This document shows positions 38,582 to 48,486 of a DNA stretch of 64,000 bases, piece after piece; the first letter of the stretch is position 1, and each line of letters starts with the position of its first letter. This DNA comes from CSP1-4 sp963777975. GTDB lineage: Bacteria > Chloroflexota > Limnocylindria > Limnocylindrales > CSP1-4. The stretch is from NCBI GenBank assembly GCA_963777975.1, contig CAVZSO010000011.1, positions 1 to 64,000 of the forward strand. Reading direction: 5' to 3'. A model generated the notes under the pieces. That model was not told where the DNA came from, ran no database searches, and saw only the letters and a program-made list of their open reading frames with translations. The position numbers and the translations under genes are program-made.

Positions 38582-41500
38582 ATGGCCAGCGACGAGGCCG
38601 GGCGCCGACGACCCCGTCGCAACGAGCCGCCGCTCTACGATGCCCGCTTCGAGCACGACGCCTGCGGTGTCGGCTTCGTCGCCGACGCTGGCGGCGATGC
38701 CCGCGACCAGGTCCTCCCGCTCGCCCTGAAGGGTCTGGGCGCACTCGGCCACCGAGGCGCCTTCGGGGCCGACGGTGCGTCCTCGGACGGCGCTGGCATC
38801 CTCCTGCCGCTGGAGCCATCGGTCGTCGGGCTGTTGACGGGCGGAGCGGGAGCAACAGGTGCCGCTCGTCCCGGCGTCTGCTCGTTGTTCCTGCCCCGTC
38901 GCCGGGCCGAGGCCGGCATGGCACGCGACGCCGTCCGAGCCGCACTGGAGACCGAAGGGCTCCTGTCCGCAGCCTGGCGACCGGTGCCCTTCGATTCGGG
39001 CGTGCTCGGGCCACAGGCAGCGGCGGCCCGACCGATCGTCGAGCAGGTCCTCGTGCCTCGACCTCGGGGCATGAGCCAGGTCGCGTTCGAGCGCGCCCTG
39101 GTCCGCGCACGACGGCGGATGGAGCTCGTCGCCCGGTCGAACGGCCTCGACGGCTTCGCCGTCGCGTCGGCGTCAGCTCGGACGATCGTCTACAAGGGCC
39201 TCGTCGTGGGCGCTCGGTTGGCCGAGCTGTACCCGGACCTGGCTGAGCCGCTGTCCGTCAGCCATGCCGTCTTCCACCAGCGCTACGCCACCAACACGAT
39301 GCCCACCTGGCCGCTGGCCCAGCCATTCCGGCTCCTGGCCCACAACGGCGAGATCAACACCGTGCGCGGCAATCGCGAACAGGTCCGAGGCCGGGCCGCT
39401 GACACCGCCCGATCCGACAGCGCGCTGCGCCTGCAAGCCGCCGGGCCCCTGCTCTCGCCGGGCGTCTCCGACTCCGCATCGCTCGACGAGGCCGTCGAGC
39501 TGCTCGTCCAGACGGGTTGGACCCTCGAGGCGGCGCTCCGGGCGCTGATGCCCGACGTGCCAGGCTTCCGACGTGGACCGAGCGGCAGCGGTGATCCGAA
39601 CGCCGATGACGGGGGCCATCTCCTCGCACCCTGGGATGGCCCGGCGGCCATCGTCTTCAGCGATGGCCTGCGGGTCGGCGCCATCCTCGATCGCAACGGA
39701 CTCCGGCCGCTGGCCTACGCCATCAGCGATCGTCGGCTCGTCGTCGGGGCCTCCGAGGCGGGTGCTTTCGATCTGCCCGCAGCGAGCACCGTCCGGCGTG
39801 GGCGTCTGGGCCCCGGCGAGATGCTCGTCGTCGAGCCGACCGCCGGACTGATCCATCTGCCAGGCCAGGTCGAAGCCCCACAGCTCGCCGGTCGCGTGCT
39901 CCGAGGGCCCCGCTCGAAGGCGAGCCGGCCGTTCGTGGATCGGACCGTGGCCCGACCGGGCACGACCCCGATGGGCGCGGACCGTCGGTTCCTGGCCGGG
40001 CTCGACGCCGAGCGGTTCCGGCTCGACATCCGAACGATGGTCATCGAAGGCCATGAGCCACTCTGGAGCATGGGTGATGACACGCCGACGCCGGCGCTGG
40101 CCCGAACCGACCGACCGGTCACCGACCACCTTCGCCAGGCCTTCGCACAGGTCACCAACCCGCCCATCGACTCCGAACGCGAACGCGCGGTCGTCGACTG
40201 CCGGGTCGAGCTCGGGCCCCGCGGATCGATCTTCGCCGGCCCCGGTGGCTCCGCCCGTACCGGGACGCTGCGGCTGGACCGGCCCTTCGTGGCCGACCTC
40301 GGCGGGCTGCTGCAGGCCGCACCGATGCGTACGCTCCGCCTGGATGCGACCTGGGCCGGCGCCGCTGGCGATCCGGGTCTGGAGGCCGCGCTCGAGCGCC
40401 TGGCGGCTCGAGCCCTGGCATCCGCCCGGCGCGGCATCGGCCTGCTCGTCATCTCCGACGCGACCTTCACCACCGACCGGCTACCCATCCCGTCCGTGCT
40501 GGCGGTCGGCGCCGTCCACGCGGCGCTGACCGCGGCCGGGCTGCGAGGTCGCTGCGATCTCCTGGTCGATGCTGCCGACATCCTGGACGTCCATGCCGCG
40601 GCGATGGCGATCGCGGCCGGCGCGGGCGCCGTGCACCCACGCCTGGCCATCGAGCTTGCCGGCGAGCTGGCCGGTTCGCGCGGCGTCGAGGGGCTGAGTG
40701 CCGACGTGGCTGTCGCGCGGCTCATCGACGCATTCGAGGCCGGTCTGCGCAAGACGCTCGCCCGGATGGGCATCTCGACGGTCGCCTCGTACGTGGGAGG
40801 CGTCCAGTTCGAGACGCTCGAGCTGTCCGAGGCCGTCGTCGCGCGCTGCTTCCCGGCGGCTGCGGCTTGGCCGGGCGGCTTGGGCTTCGACGACCTCGCG
40901 GCGCGTCAGCTTCGCCGCGCAGCCGCAGCCCGCCTCATGGCGCCCGAGACGCCGCCTGGACGACTCATCGACCCAGGCCGAGCGCGCTTCCGAGCCGACG
41001 GCGAGCTGCATCGGTACGCGCCGGTGACCGTCCAGATGCTGCAGGGCATCGCCGCCGACGACGACGGAGACGGGCCGGGGCACGATCCGCGGCCAGGTCG
41101 GGATCCGCGGCCGCTGCGCCGGCTGGACGAGGGCGACGCCTCGGTCGTGCGCGACGCCTTCGTCTATCGCCGTCGCCGGCGGATCCCCATGGTCGAGGTC
41201 GAGCCCGTACGGGCCATCACCGCTCGCTTCGTTGCCGCCGCCATGAGCGTCGGCGCGCTCTCGCCCGAGGCCCACCAGGCGGTGACGATCGGCATGCAAC
41301 GCGTCGGCGGTGCCGCGAACACCGGCGAGGGTGGAGAGGATCCGGCCTGGTACTCGCCTGGGCTGGACGGAGAGCGCCGCGACGCGAGGATCAAGCAGGT
41401 CGCCTCGGCACGCTTCGGCGTGACCACCGCCTATCTCGTTCGCGCGGAGCAGCTCGAGATCAAGATCGCCCAGGGCTCGAAACCCGGCGAAGGCGGCCAT

Positions 41501-43136
41501 CTGCCCGGCCGCAAGGCGACCGCCTACATCGCGGCCCTGCGCCGAGGCCAGGCCGGCATGGCCTACATCAGCCCGCCGCCGCACCACGACATCTACTCCA
41601 TCGAGGACCTGGCACAGCTCATCGCCGACCTTCGCGCGGTCAACCCGACCGCCCGTATCGGCGTCAAGCTCGTCGCCTCCCGGGGCATCGGCACCATCGC
41701 CGCAGGCGTCGTCAAGTCGGGCGCGAACTACGTGCACGTGGCCGGTCATGCGGGCGGCACCGGCGCCTCGCCGCTCAGCTCCATCAAGCACGCCGGCGTG
41801 CCATGGGAGCTCGGCCTGGCCGAGGTCCACCAGGTCTTGCTGCGCGCCGGCCTGCGCGATCGCGCGGTGCTGCGCACGGACGGCGGCCTGCGCACCGGCC
41901 GCGACATCGTGATCGCCGCTCTCCTTGGCGCCGAGGAGTACGCGCTGGGCACCGCCGTCCTCGTCGCGCTCGGCTGCGACATGGCTCGCCAGTGCCACCT
42001 CGACACCTGTCCGACCGGCATCGCCACCCAGCGCGAGGACCTGCGCGCCAAGTTCGCCGGTACCCCGGAGCAGGTCGAGCGGTTCGTGATCGCCCTGGCC
42101 GAAGACGTGCGTCACGAGCTGGCCGGGATCGGCGCCCGATCGCTGGGCGAGATCGTCGGCCAAGCCACGGACATCTTGAAACCGGCCCCGGGACGCCTGC
42201 CCATCGATGTGGCCGCCTTGCTTCGCGCGCCACGTTGGTCCGCGAGCGCGGAGCGGCGCGCCAACCCGAGCGCAGCCACAGCAGCAACGCGCGGTCGTGC
42301 CGGCTTCGACCGTCGAGCTGGACCTGCTCCGCTCGCCCGACCGGCTTCGGCCGGGCTCCACGGTCTCGGTCGCCCTGACGACGGCCGACCGGGCCTTTGG
42401 TGCCGCATTGGCGGGTGCCCATGCACGGCACGAGGTCGGCGGTCCCTTGCACCTCGCGGCCCGCGGCGCCGCAGGCCAGAGCTTCGGGGCCTTCCTGACC
42501 GCCGGCCTGACGCTCGAGCTCGAGGGCGTGGCCAATGACTACGTGGCCAAGGGCCTCTCGGGCGGCGTGGTCATCGTTCGTCCGGAGCCCGACTTGGCGG
42601 GCATCGCGGCCAGCCAATCGATCGCCGGCAACACCTGCCTATACGGCGCTACTGGTGGCCGGCTGCACCTCGTCGGTCGTGCAGGCATGCGCTTCGCGGT
42701 CCGGAACAGCGGCGCCGAGGCGGTGGTCGAGGGCGTCGGGCCGCACGGCTGCGAGTACATGACGGGCGGCGTGGTCGTGGTGCTGGGCCCGATCGGGCCG
42801 AACTTCGGGGCCGGCATGACCGGCGGACGCGCCTACCTCCTCGATCCGCGCGGGCATCACGCCTCGCGGGTCGATGATCGCTCGGTGAGCGCCACGCGGC
42901 TCGCCGACGCGGTCCAGGGCCGCGACGATGCGCACCTCATCGCGGCCGAGCTGCGACGCCTCCTGGTCGCCCATGCGGCCGTCGGATCAGCGCTCGCCGA
43001 AACGCTCCTTGCGGCTGGTGAACCGGCGCCGGCGGACATCTGGATCGTCGAACCGGTCGGGGCCGCGGCAACCGCATCGCAACCTTCCCGCATCCCGGTC
43101 GGCGCTGACACGGACGTGGGCGCGCGCGTAGCGTGA
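38582..43136 (+). pseudogene. gltB: Glutamate synthase large subunit, reading frame broken near the C-terminal domain
   Basis: A class-II glutamine amidotransferase fused to the FMN synthase domain. FEHDACGVGF places the nucleophile at Cys28 after a 27-residue propeptide. HQRYATNTMPTWPLAQPFR and HNGEINT are in the glutaminase domain. The FMN domain has KIAQGSKPGEGGHLPG and GGTGASPLSS, and the 3Fe-4S cysteines are in GCDMARQCHLDTCPTGIATQ. The frame breaks at about 42250-42300. The GXGXG beta-helix domain (GAAGQSFGAFLTAGLTLELE, NDYVAKGLSGG) follows in another frame to 43136. The rejoined length (~1518 residues) is normal. It makes glutamate from glutamine and 2-oxoglutarate. No gltD is in the window. 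Confidence 0.92.
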
Positions 43137-43194
43137 GACTCGGACGATTGCCCCCTGCGCGCCGTTAGGCGCCGAAACTTGCGAGGACCCAGCT

Positions 43195-43419
43195 ATGGAC
43201 ACCACGGAGCCGATCTACCGCACGGGATATCGCAGCCGCGCCGGGATCGGTGGCCCGGTCACCTGCGAAGCCTGCGGCTGCCGCCTGGAGGCCTTGCCGC
43301 GTGGTGGCTATGCGCACTTCGGGGCGATGGGTGGGCGTGACGCCCGCGGCTGTCGCGTCGATTGCGTCGATGCCGTGCACGACACCAGCGGTCGGGTGGA
43401 CCTCCTGATCGTCGCCTGA
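43195..43419 (+). CDS. Small Cys-rich protein, possible zinc-binding
   Basis: A 74-residue protein with CEACGCRLE and, later, GCRVDCVDAVHD. These Cys pairs (and possible His) could bind zinc or an iron-sulfur cluster. ATG 43195 follows GCGAGGACCC. It starts 58 bases after glutamate synthase on the same strand and may be co-transcribed. No family is recognised. Confidence 0.5.
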   Translation: MDTTEPIYRTGYRSRAGIGGPVTCEACGCRLEALPRGGYAHFGAMGGRDARGCRVDCVDAVHDTSGRVDLLIVA

Positions 43420-43432
43420 TCGCCTCGCGGCC

Positions 43433-44131
43433 CTAGGCGTCGCCCTGGAGGCGGTACCCGACACCGCGCACAGCGACGATCGTCGGTCCCCCGGCGGCCA
43501 TGACCTTGGCGCGCAGGCGGGTGAGATGGGGCTTCAGCCAAAGCAGGTCGGGGTCGGGCTCGGCCGGCCAGCCAGCCCGGGCCAGGCGCACATGGGGCAC
43601 GACATCTCCGCCAGCACGCGCCAGCGCATCGAGCAGCCGGAACTCGGTCGGCGTCAGGTCGAGTGGCTGCTCCCCGACGCGCGCCCGATGGCGCGCGGGC
43701 TCGATGACCAGCGAGCCGACAGCCACCGTCGAGCTGCCTCCGCCCGTCGACGCCATCTCCGACCGGCGGACGAGGGCATGGATGCGGGCCAGCAGCTCGC
43801 CGCGACCGAACGGCTTGGTCAGGTAGTCGTCGGCGCCGACGGCCAGCGCCCGGACCTTGGCCGCTTCGCCGCTCTCGCCGGAGACGACGAGGATGGGCGT
43901 CGAACCGGAGGCCCGGATGCGGCCGGCGACCGAGAAGCCGTCGGGACCGGGCATGGCCAGGTCGAGGAGGACGATGTCGGGCAGCTCTTCGTCGAAGCGC
44001 TTGATGGCAGTCAGGCCATCGTAGGCCGTGATGACCTGGTGACCCTCGACGCCGACCAGCGCCGTGATGGCGCCGACCATGGCCGGATCGTCGTCGACGA
44101 CGAGGATGCGCAGGGCACGCTCCGGGCTCAC
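43433..44131 (-). CDS. OmpR/PhoB-family response regulator
   Basis: 232 residues. The receiver domain has acidic cluster VVDDDP (residues 11-16), phospho-acceptor Asp57 in VLLDLAMPGPDG, and Lys106 in YLTKPF. The C-terminal winged helix carries PLDLTPTEFRLLDALARAGGDVV and WLKPHLTRLRAKV with the final GVGYRL, typical of OmpR/PhoB DNA-binding domains. GTG start (44129-44131) lies nine bases after the kinase stop, with GAGGTGA as binding site. It is co-transcribed with the kinase. The regulon is unknown; it sits next to glutamate synthase and PEP carboxylase. Confidence 0.93.
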   Translation of the reverse strand: MSPERALRILVVDDDPAMVGAITALVGVEGHQVITAYDGLTAIKRFDEELPDIVLLDLAMPGPDGFSVAGRIRASGSTPILVVSGESGEAAKVRALAVGADDYLTKPFGRGELLARIHALVRRSEMASTGGGSSTVAVGSLVIEPARHRARVGEQPLDLTPTEFRLLDALARAGGDVVPHVRLARAGWPAEPDPDLLWLKPHLTRLRAKVMAAGGPTIVAVRGVGYRLQGDA

Positions 44132-44140
44132 GGAATCACC

Positions 44141-45445
44141 TCACAGCGCGGCCACGGCCGCCAGCGCGACCACGAAGCGAGCGCCACCATCGCGACCCGG
44201 TTCGCACCACAGGCGTGCGCCCATCGACTGGCACAGACGGCGAGCCGCGTAGAGTCCGATGCCCGAGCCGCGCGCGGTCCGTGTCTCCCGTCGCGCATAG
44301 GGCTCGAAGATCCGCTCGCGCCACTCCTCCGGGACGCCCGGCCCGCCGTCCTCCACGGCGACCTGGACGACGCCTTCCTGGAGGCTCGTCTCGATGCTGA
44401 TGGCCGTACCCGGTGGGGCGTACTTGACGGCGTTCTCGACGAGGTGCTCCATGACCTGGCGAAGGCGTCCCTCATCGGCGATGACGTGGCGATGCACGTC
44501 CGCGCGGACCTCGAGCCGGTGATGGCGAAGCAGGGGGCTGAGCTCGTCGATGACCTCGGCCACGATGATCGCCGGGTCGACCGGGCGATTCTCGGGCGGC
44601 GGCTCCTGTCGGCCCTCCGGTCGGACCGAGGCGATGATCGAATCGACCAGCCGATCGATGCGCTCGATCTGCGCCACCACCGCCTCGTGCCAGGCTGCCC
44701 GGGCGGCTCGCCGGCCGGGATCTCGCGAGCCGCGATTCTCGAGCGGCGGCTCCTCGGCCAGCAGGTCCGCGTAGGCGCGCACGACCGCCAGCGGCGTGCG
44801 CAGCTCGTGCGTCACGAGGGCGATCAGCTCGACGCGCCCCTGGTCGAGGGCGCGCAGCTGGTCGACCTGGTCCTCGGCCTCACGCTGCAAGCGGACACGC
44901 TCGACGATGCCCGCCAGCAGGTCGGCGATGGCGCGCAGCTGATCGCGGTCGGCGATCGAGAAGTCCCGCGCTTGCTCGGTCTGGACGTTGAGGACGCCGA
45001 CGACGGTGTCGTGCCAGATGAGCGGCACCGAGAGCATCGAGGCGATGAACCGGCGTTGGTCGATGCCGCGGACCCACAGGAAGCGCGGCTCGGCAGGCAC
45101 GTCGGGGATGATCATCGACTCGCGCTGGGCCGCGACGTATCCGGTCACCCCCTCGCCGAAGGGCACGCGGGCCCGCCCGATCTGGAAGCGATCGAGGCCG
45201 TTGGTCGCGGCCAGGGTCAGCTGCAGGCCGTCGCGATCGAGCAGGTAGAGCGAGCTGACATCGGCCTGCAGGGCATCACGCGTGCCGTCGACGACCGTCG
45301 CCAGCAGCTCGTCCCAGGTCCCGGCTGTCGTCGCCAGCCGGATGATCCGGTACAGGAACTCGAGCTGCCCGATCGGCGCCGACGGCACGTCGGGGTCGTC
45401 GCCGGGCAGTCGCGGGTCTCGGTCGAGGGTCGCCACGACGTCCAC
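44141..45445 (-). CDS. GAF-domain sensor histidine kinase
   Basis: 434 residues from GTG 45445. Residues ~20-190 form a GAF domain (LLATVVDGTRDALQADVSSL, ASMLSVPLIWHDTVVGVLNV). A short coiled linker precedes the dimerisation domain with H-box ELIALVTHELRTPLAVVRAY. The ATPase domain has an N-box VMEHLVENAVKYAPPG, VEDGGPGVP and GSGIGLYAARRLCQSMG. There is no membrane segment, so it is a cytosolic sensor. An in-frame upstream start exists at 45517, but TAGGCT (45453-45458, minus strand) lies seven bases before the GTG, favouring a leaderless start there. Its partner is the regulator at 43433. Confidence 0.92.
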   Translation of the reverse strand: MDVVATLDRDPRLPGDDPDVPSAPIGQLEFLYRIIRLATTAGTWDELLATVVDGTRDALQADVSSLYLLDRDGLQLTLAATNGLDRFQIGRARVPFGEGVTGYVAAQRESMIIPDVPAEPRFLWVRGIDQRRFIASMLSVPLIWHDTVVGVLNVQTEQARDFSIADRDQLRAIADLLAGIVERVRLQREAEDQVDQLRALDQGRVELIALVTHELRTPLAVVRAYADLLAEEPPLENRGSRDPGRRAARAAWHEAVVAQIERIDRLVDSIIASVRPEGRQEPPPENRPVDPAIIVAEVIDELSPLLRHHRLEVRADVHRHVIADEGRLRQVMEHLVENAVKYAPPGTAISIETSLQEGVVQVAVEDGGPGVPEEWRERIFEPYARRETRTARGSGIGLYAARRLCQSMGARLWCEPGRDGGARFVVALAAVAAL

Positions 45446-45452
45446 GATACAG

Positions 45453-45458
45453 AGCCTA
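45453..45458 (-). promoter_or_regulatory. -10 box of the histidine kinase operon (leaderless start)
   Basis: TAGGCT on the minus strand, seven bases before GTG 45445. It argues against the 24-residue longer start. Confidence 0.5.
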
Positions 45459-45531
45459 CGAGAACGGCCCGGGACCGAACGTTGCGCCGCGGTTTCCTGC
45501 AGGTTGCGAAGCGGCAAGCGCGCGCCGCACC

Positions 45532-48399
45532 ATGGGCGTCATGACTGCCGACCGACGCCGCTCGTCGAACCCGGCCGTGCGCGCAGAGCCGCGCGCGATC
45601 GGCACGGCCCGTTCCCGAGACCCGTTGGCGCGCGAGGTCAAGCTGCTCGGCGCACTGCTCGGCCAGGTCATCGTCGAACAGGCCGGCCCGGTCCTCTTCG
45701 GCCAGGTCGAAGCCATCCGGCGGCGGACCATCGCCCTCCGGGCGACCGACGATCCGGAGGTCCGAGCCCGACTCGGCATCGAGCTGGCGGCGGAATTCGA
45801 GGCGCTCGCGGTCGAGGACGCGGAATCGGTCATCCGCGCGTTCGCCCTCTACTTCCAGCTCGTCAATGTGGCCGAGGAGCGCGCCCGGGTGCGCGGCATC
45901 CGGGGCCGACGCCGTTCGGCGCGGGGTGCGGTGACTCGCGGCTCGGTCGGCGAGGCCATCCTGCGCCTGGCGGCGGCCGGGACCGACCCGGACGAGCTCC
46001 TGGCCAGGCTGTCGATCGAGCCGGTGCTCACGGCCCACCCGACCGAGGCCCGTCGCCGGACCGCCCTCATCGCTCTGCGTCGCATCGAGCGACTGGTCGA
46101 GCGGCTGCACGACCTTCACCTGACGCCCGAGGAGGACGGGGACATCCGTCGCCGGCTGCGTGAGGAGATCACCCTGCTCTGGCAGACCGCGGACCTGCGT
46201 GGCGAAGCGCCCTCGCCGCTCGACGAGGTGCGCAGCGCCCTGGCCTTCTTCGACACGACGCTCTTCACGGCCGTGCCGCGCCTCTATCGTTCGGTCGACG
46301 CTGCGCTCGATCTGCTCAGCCCGCCGATCGACGAGCGTGCCGCCAGCGACAGCGGTCGAACCGGGACACGGCCACCGCGCGTGCCGCCGTTCCTCCATCT
46401 CGGGTCATGGGTCGGCGGCGACCGGGACGGCAACCCCTACGTGACGGCCGAGGTCACGGCTCAGACCCTGCGCATCGCCAGCGACCACGTGCTGCGTGGC
46501 TACGAGGCCGTCTGCTCGCGACTCATGCAGACCTTCGCCGCGGCCGTCCCGCCGGACCGCCTGAGCGACCGACTGGCCGCACGGCTCGTGATCGACGAGG
46601 AAGCGCTGCCCGAGACGATGCGCATGCTGCGCCGCCGATTCCCCGATGAGCCGTTCCGCCAACGCCTGGGCGCGATGGCCGAACACCTGCGCCGGACGCG
46701 GGGTGTCCTGACCGAGGCGCGCATGCCCCACGCCGGCCGCTACGACTCTGTGACGGAGCTGCTCGAGGAGCTGTCCGAGCTCTCCGATGCGCTCATCGCG
46801 ACCGGCCTGGCGCGGGTCGCCTGGGGAGAGCTGGCCGACCTGCGCTGGCAGGTCGAGACCTTCGGCTTCTACCTGGCCTCGCTCGAGATCCGACAGCACG
46901 CTGCGGTCCACGAGTCGGCCCTGGCGACCATCCATGCGGGCCGGGACCTGCTGGTCGAGCTGGACGCGGCGCCGGGCGTCAGCGCTGCCGAGGTCCTCGC
47001 CACCTTCCGCGTCGTGGCCGATGTCCAACGCCGACTCGGCGTCGAGGCCTGTCACCGCTACGTGATCAGCTTCACCCGGCAGGCCTCCGACGTCCTATCC
47101 GTCCTGGCCCTCGCCGACGCGGCCGCCGACGCACGGGTGCCTGCCGCCGTGACCAGTGGCTTCGGCCCGGGCCGGCCCGAGATCGACGTCGTGCCGCTCC
47201 TCGAATCGGCGGACGCGTTGACCGGCGCCGGCGCGTTGCTCGACGGGCTGCTCAGCGAGCCCGTCTATCGACTGCACCTGGCTGGCCGGGGGGACCGACA
47301 GGAGGTCATGCTGGGCTACTCCGACTCGAACAAGGAGTCCGGCTTCCTGTCCGCGGGCTGGATGCTCTACCGAGCCCAAGAGGCGCTAGTGGAGACGGCG
47401 CGCCGACATGGCGTCGAGCTGACGCTCTTCCACGGACGCGGCGGCGCGATCGGACGCGGCGGCGGGTCGGCACGGCGGGCCATCCTGGCCCAGGCACCGG
47501 GCTCGATCGGCGGCCGCCTCAAACTGACCGAACAGGGTGAGGTCATCGCCGCCCGCTATGGCGACCCGGTCATCGCCCTCCGTGAGCTCGAGCAGCTGAC
47601 AGCTGCCACGCTCGTCGCGTCGTCGGCCGACCACGAGGCGGAGATCGGCCGGGCGGCGAAGGCGGGTGCCACCGTCATGGATGAGCTGGCGGCCACCGCC
47701 CAGGCAGCCTACCGAGCCTGCGTCTGGGACGACCCGGCCTTTGCGGCCTTCTTCCAGGACGCCACCCCGATCACCGAGCTGTCCGCCCTCCGACTCGGTT
47801 CTCGTCCCGCCGCGCGCGGCCAGCGCGGTGCGAGCCGTGCTGGTTCTGCGGGGCCGCCGCCAAGCATCGAGTCGCTGCGGGCCATCCCATGGGTCTTCGC
47901 CTGGTCGCAGGCCCGACTCGGTCTGCCGGGCTGGTTCGGACTGGGCTCGGCGTTGGAGGCCTACCGGCTCGCCCACGGAGCGTCGGGCATGGATGCCCTG
48001 CAGCGCCTCTACCGGGAGTGGCCGTTCTTCGAGACGTTGCTCGACAACGCAGAGCTCGTCCTGTCACGCAGCGACCTGACCGTGGCCGGCGAGTACGCCG
48101 CGCTCTCGCCGCACCCGCAGGCGCCACGGATCTGGGCGCGGATCGGCGACGAGCACCGCCTCACGGTGGAGCTGTTGCTGCGCGTCACCGGGCGCACGCA
48201 GCTCCTCGAGGGCCTGACCGCGATGCAGCGGTCGATCTCGCTGCGAACGCCCTATGCGGACTCGCTGTCCGAGCTTCAGGTCCGACTGCTTCGACGGCTT
48301 CGACGGACCTCGCCCGGCGACCCCGAGTGGGATCGGCTCCTGCGCCTCGTGCACCTGACCGTCAACGGTGTGGCGGCGGCGCTGCAGGGGACCGGCTAG
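45532..48399 (+). CDS. ppc: Phosphoenolpyruvate carboxylase
   Basis: 955 residues, intact. The enzyme makes oxaloacetate from PEP and bicarbonate, refilling the TCA cycle and supplying the carbon skeleton for glutamate and aspartate. Signatures are VLTAHPTEARRRTAL with the catalytic His, VGGDRDGNPYVTAEVT, EVMLGYSDSNKESGFLSAGW with the active Lys, LTLFHGRGGAIGRGGGSARR, and RAIPWVFAWSQARLGLPGWFG. The C-terminus is LQGTG instead of the common QNTG. An insertion with Arg/Ala-rich sequence (RPAARGQRGASRAGSAG) is unusual. Two starts are possible (ATG 45532 or 45541). It diverges from the kinase operon. Confidence 0.96.
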   Translation: MGVMTADRRRSSNPAVRAEPRAIGTARSRDPLAREVKLLGALLGQVIVEQAGPVLFGQVEAIRRRTIALRATDDPEVRARLGIELAAEFEALAVEDAESVIRAFALYFQLVNVAEERARVRGIRGRRRSARGAVTRGSVGEAILRLAAAGTDPDELLARLSIEPVLTAHPTEARRRTALIALRRIERLVERLHDLHLTPEEDGDIRRRLREEITLLWQTADLRGEAPSPLDEVRSALAFFDTTLFTAVPRLYRSVDAALDLLSPPIDERAASDSGRTGTRPPRVPPFLHLGSWVGGDRDGNPYVTAEVTAQTLRIASDHVLRGYEAVCSRLMQTFAAAVPPDRLSDRLAARLVIDEEALPETMRMLRRRFPDEPFRQRLGAMAEHLRRTRGVLTEARMPHAGRYDSVTELLEELSELSDALIATGLARVAWGELADLRWQVETFGFYLASLEIRQHAAVHESALATIHAGRDLLVELDAAPGVSAAEVLATFRVVADVQRRLGVEACHRYVISFTRQASDVLSVLALADAAADARVPAAVTSGFGPGRPEIDVVPLLESADALTGAGALLDGLLSEPVYRLHLAGRGDRQEVMLGYSDSNKESGFLSAGWMLYRAQEALVETARRHGVELTLFHGRGGAIGRGGGSARRAILAQAPGSIGGRLKLTEQGEVIAARYGDPVIALRELEQLTAATLVASSADHEAEIGRAAKAGATVMDELAATAQAAYRACVWDDPAFAAFFQDATPITELSALRLGSRPAARGQRGASRAGSAGPPPSIESLRAIPWVFAWSQARLGLPGWFGLGSALEAYRLAHGASGMDALQRLYREWPFFETLLDNAELVLSRSDLTVAGEYAALSPHPQAPRIWARIGDEHRLTVELLLRVTGRTQLLEGLTAMQRSISLRTPYADSLSELQVRLLRRLRRTSPGDPEWDRLLRLVHLTVNGVAAALQGTG

Positions 48400-48401
48400 G
48401 A

Positions 48402-48475
48402 GCGATGCGGCAGCCAGGCGCGATGCGGCAGCCAGGAGCGATGCGGCACACCCGGGCGCGATGCGGCCGCCAGGC
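48402..48475. repeat. Four 18-20-bp tandem repeats in a convergent intergenic space
   Basis: The unit GCGATGCGGCAGCCAGGN starts at 48402, 48420, 48438 and 48458. The first two are identical over 17 bases, the third and fourth diverge. The array fills the gap between the PEP carboxylase stop and the stop of the convergent aminotransferase at 48487. Confidence 0.8.
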
Positions 48476-48486
48476 GCCGAGCGCCG

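Noticed and set aside
40481..42535. 684-codon minus-strand frame over glutamate synthase
   Set aside because: The plus strand encodes clear gltB motifs. The antisense frame has none and is a by-product of codon composition.
48402..48475. CRISPR array
   Set aside because: The units are 18-20 bp with no spacers of distinct sequence, and there are no cas genes.
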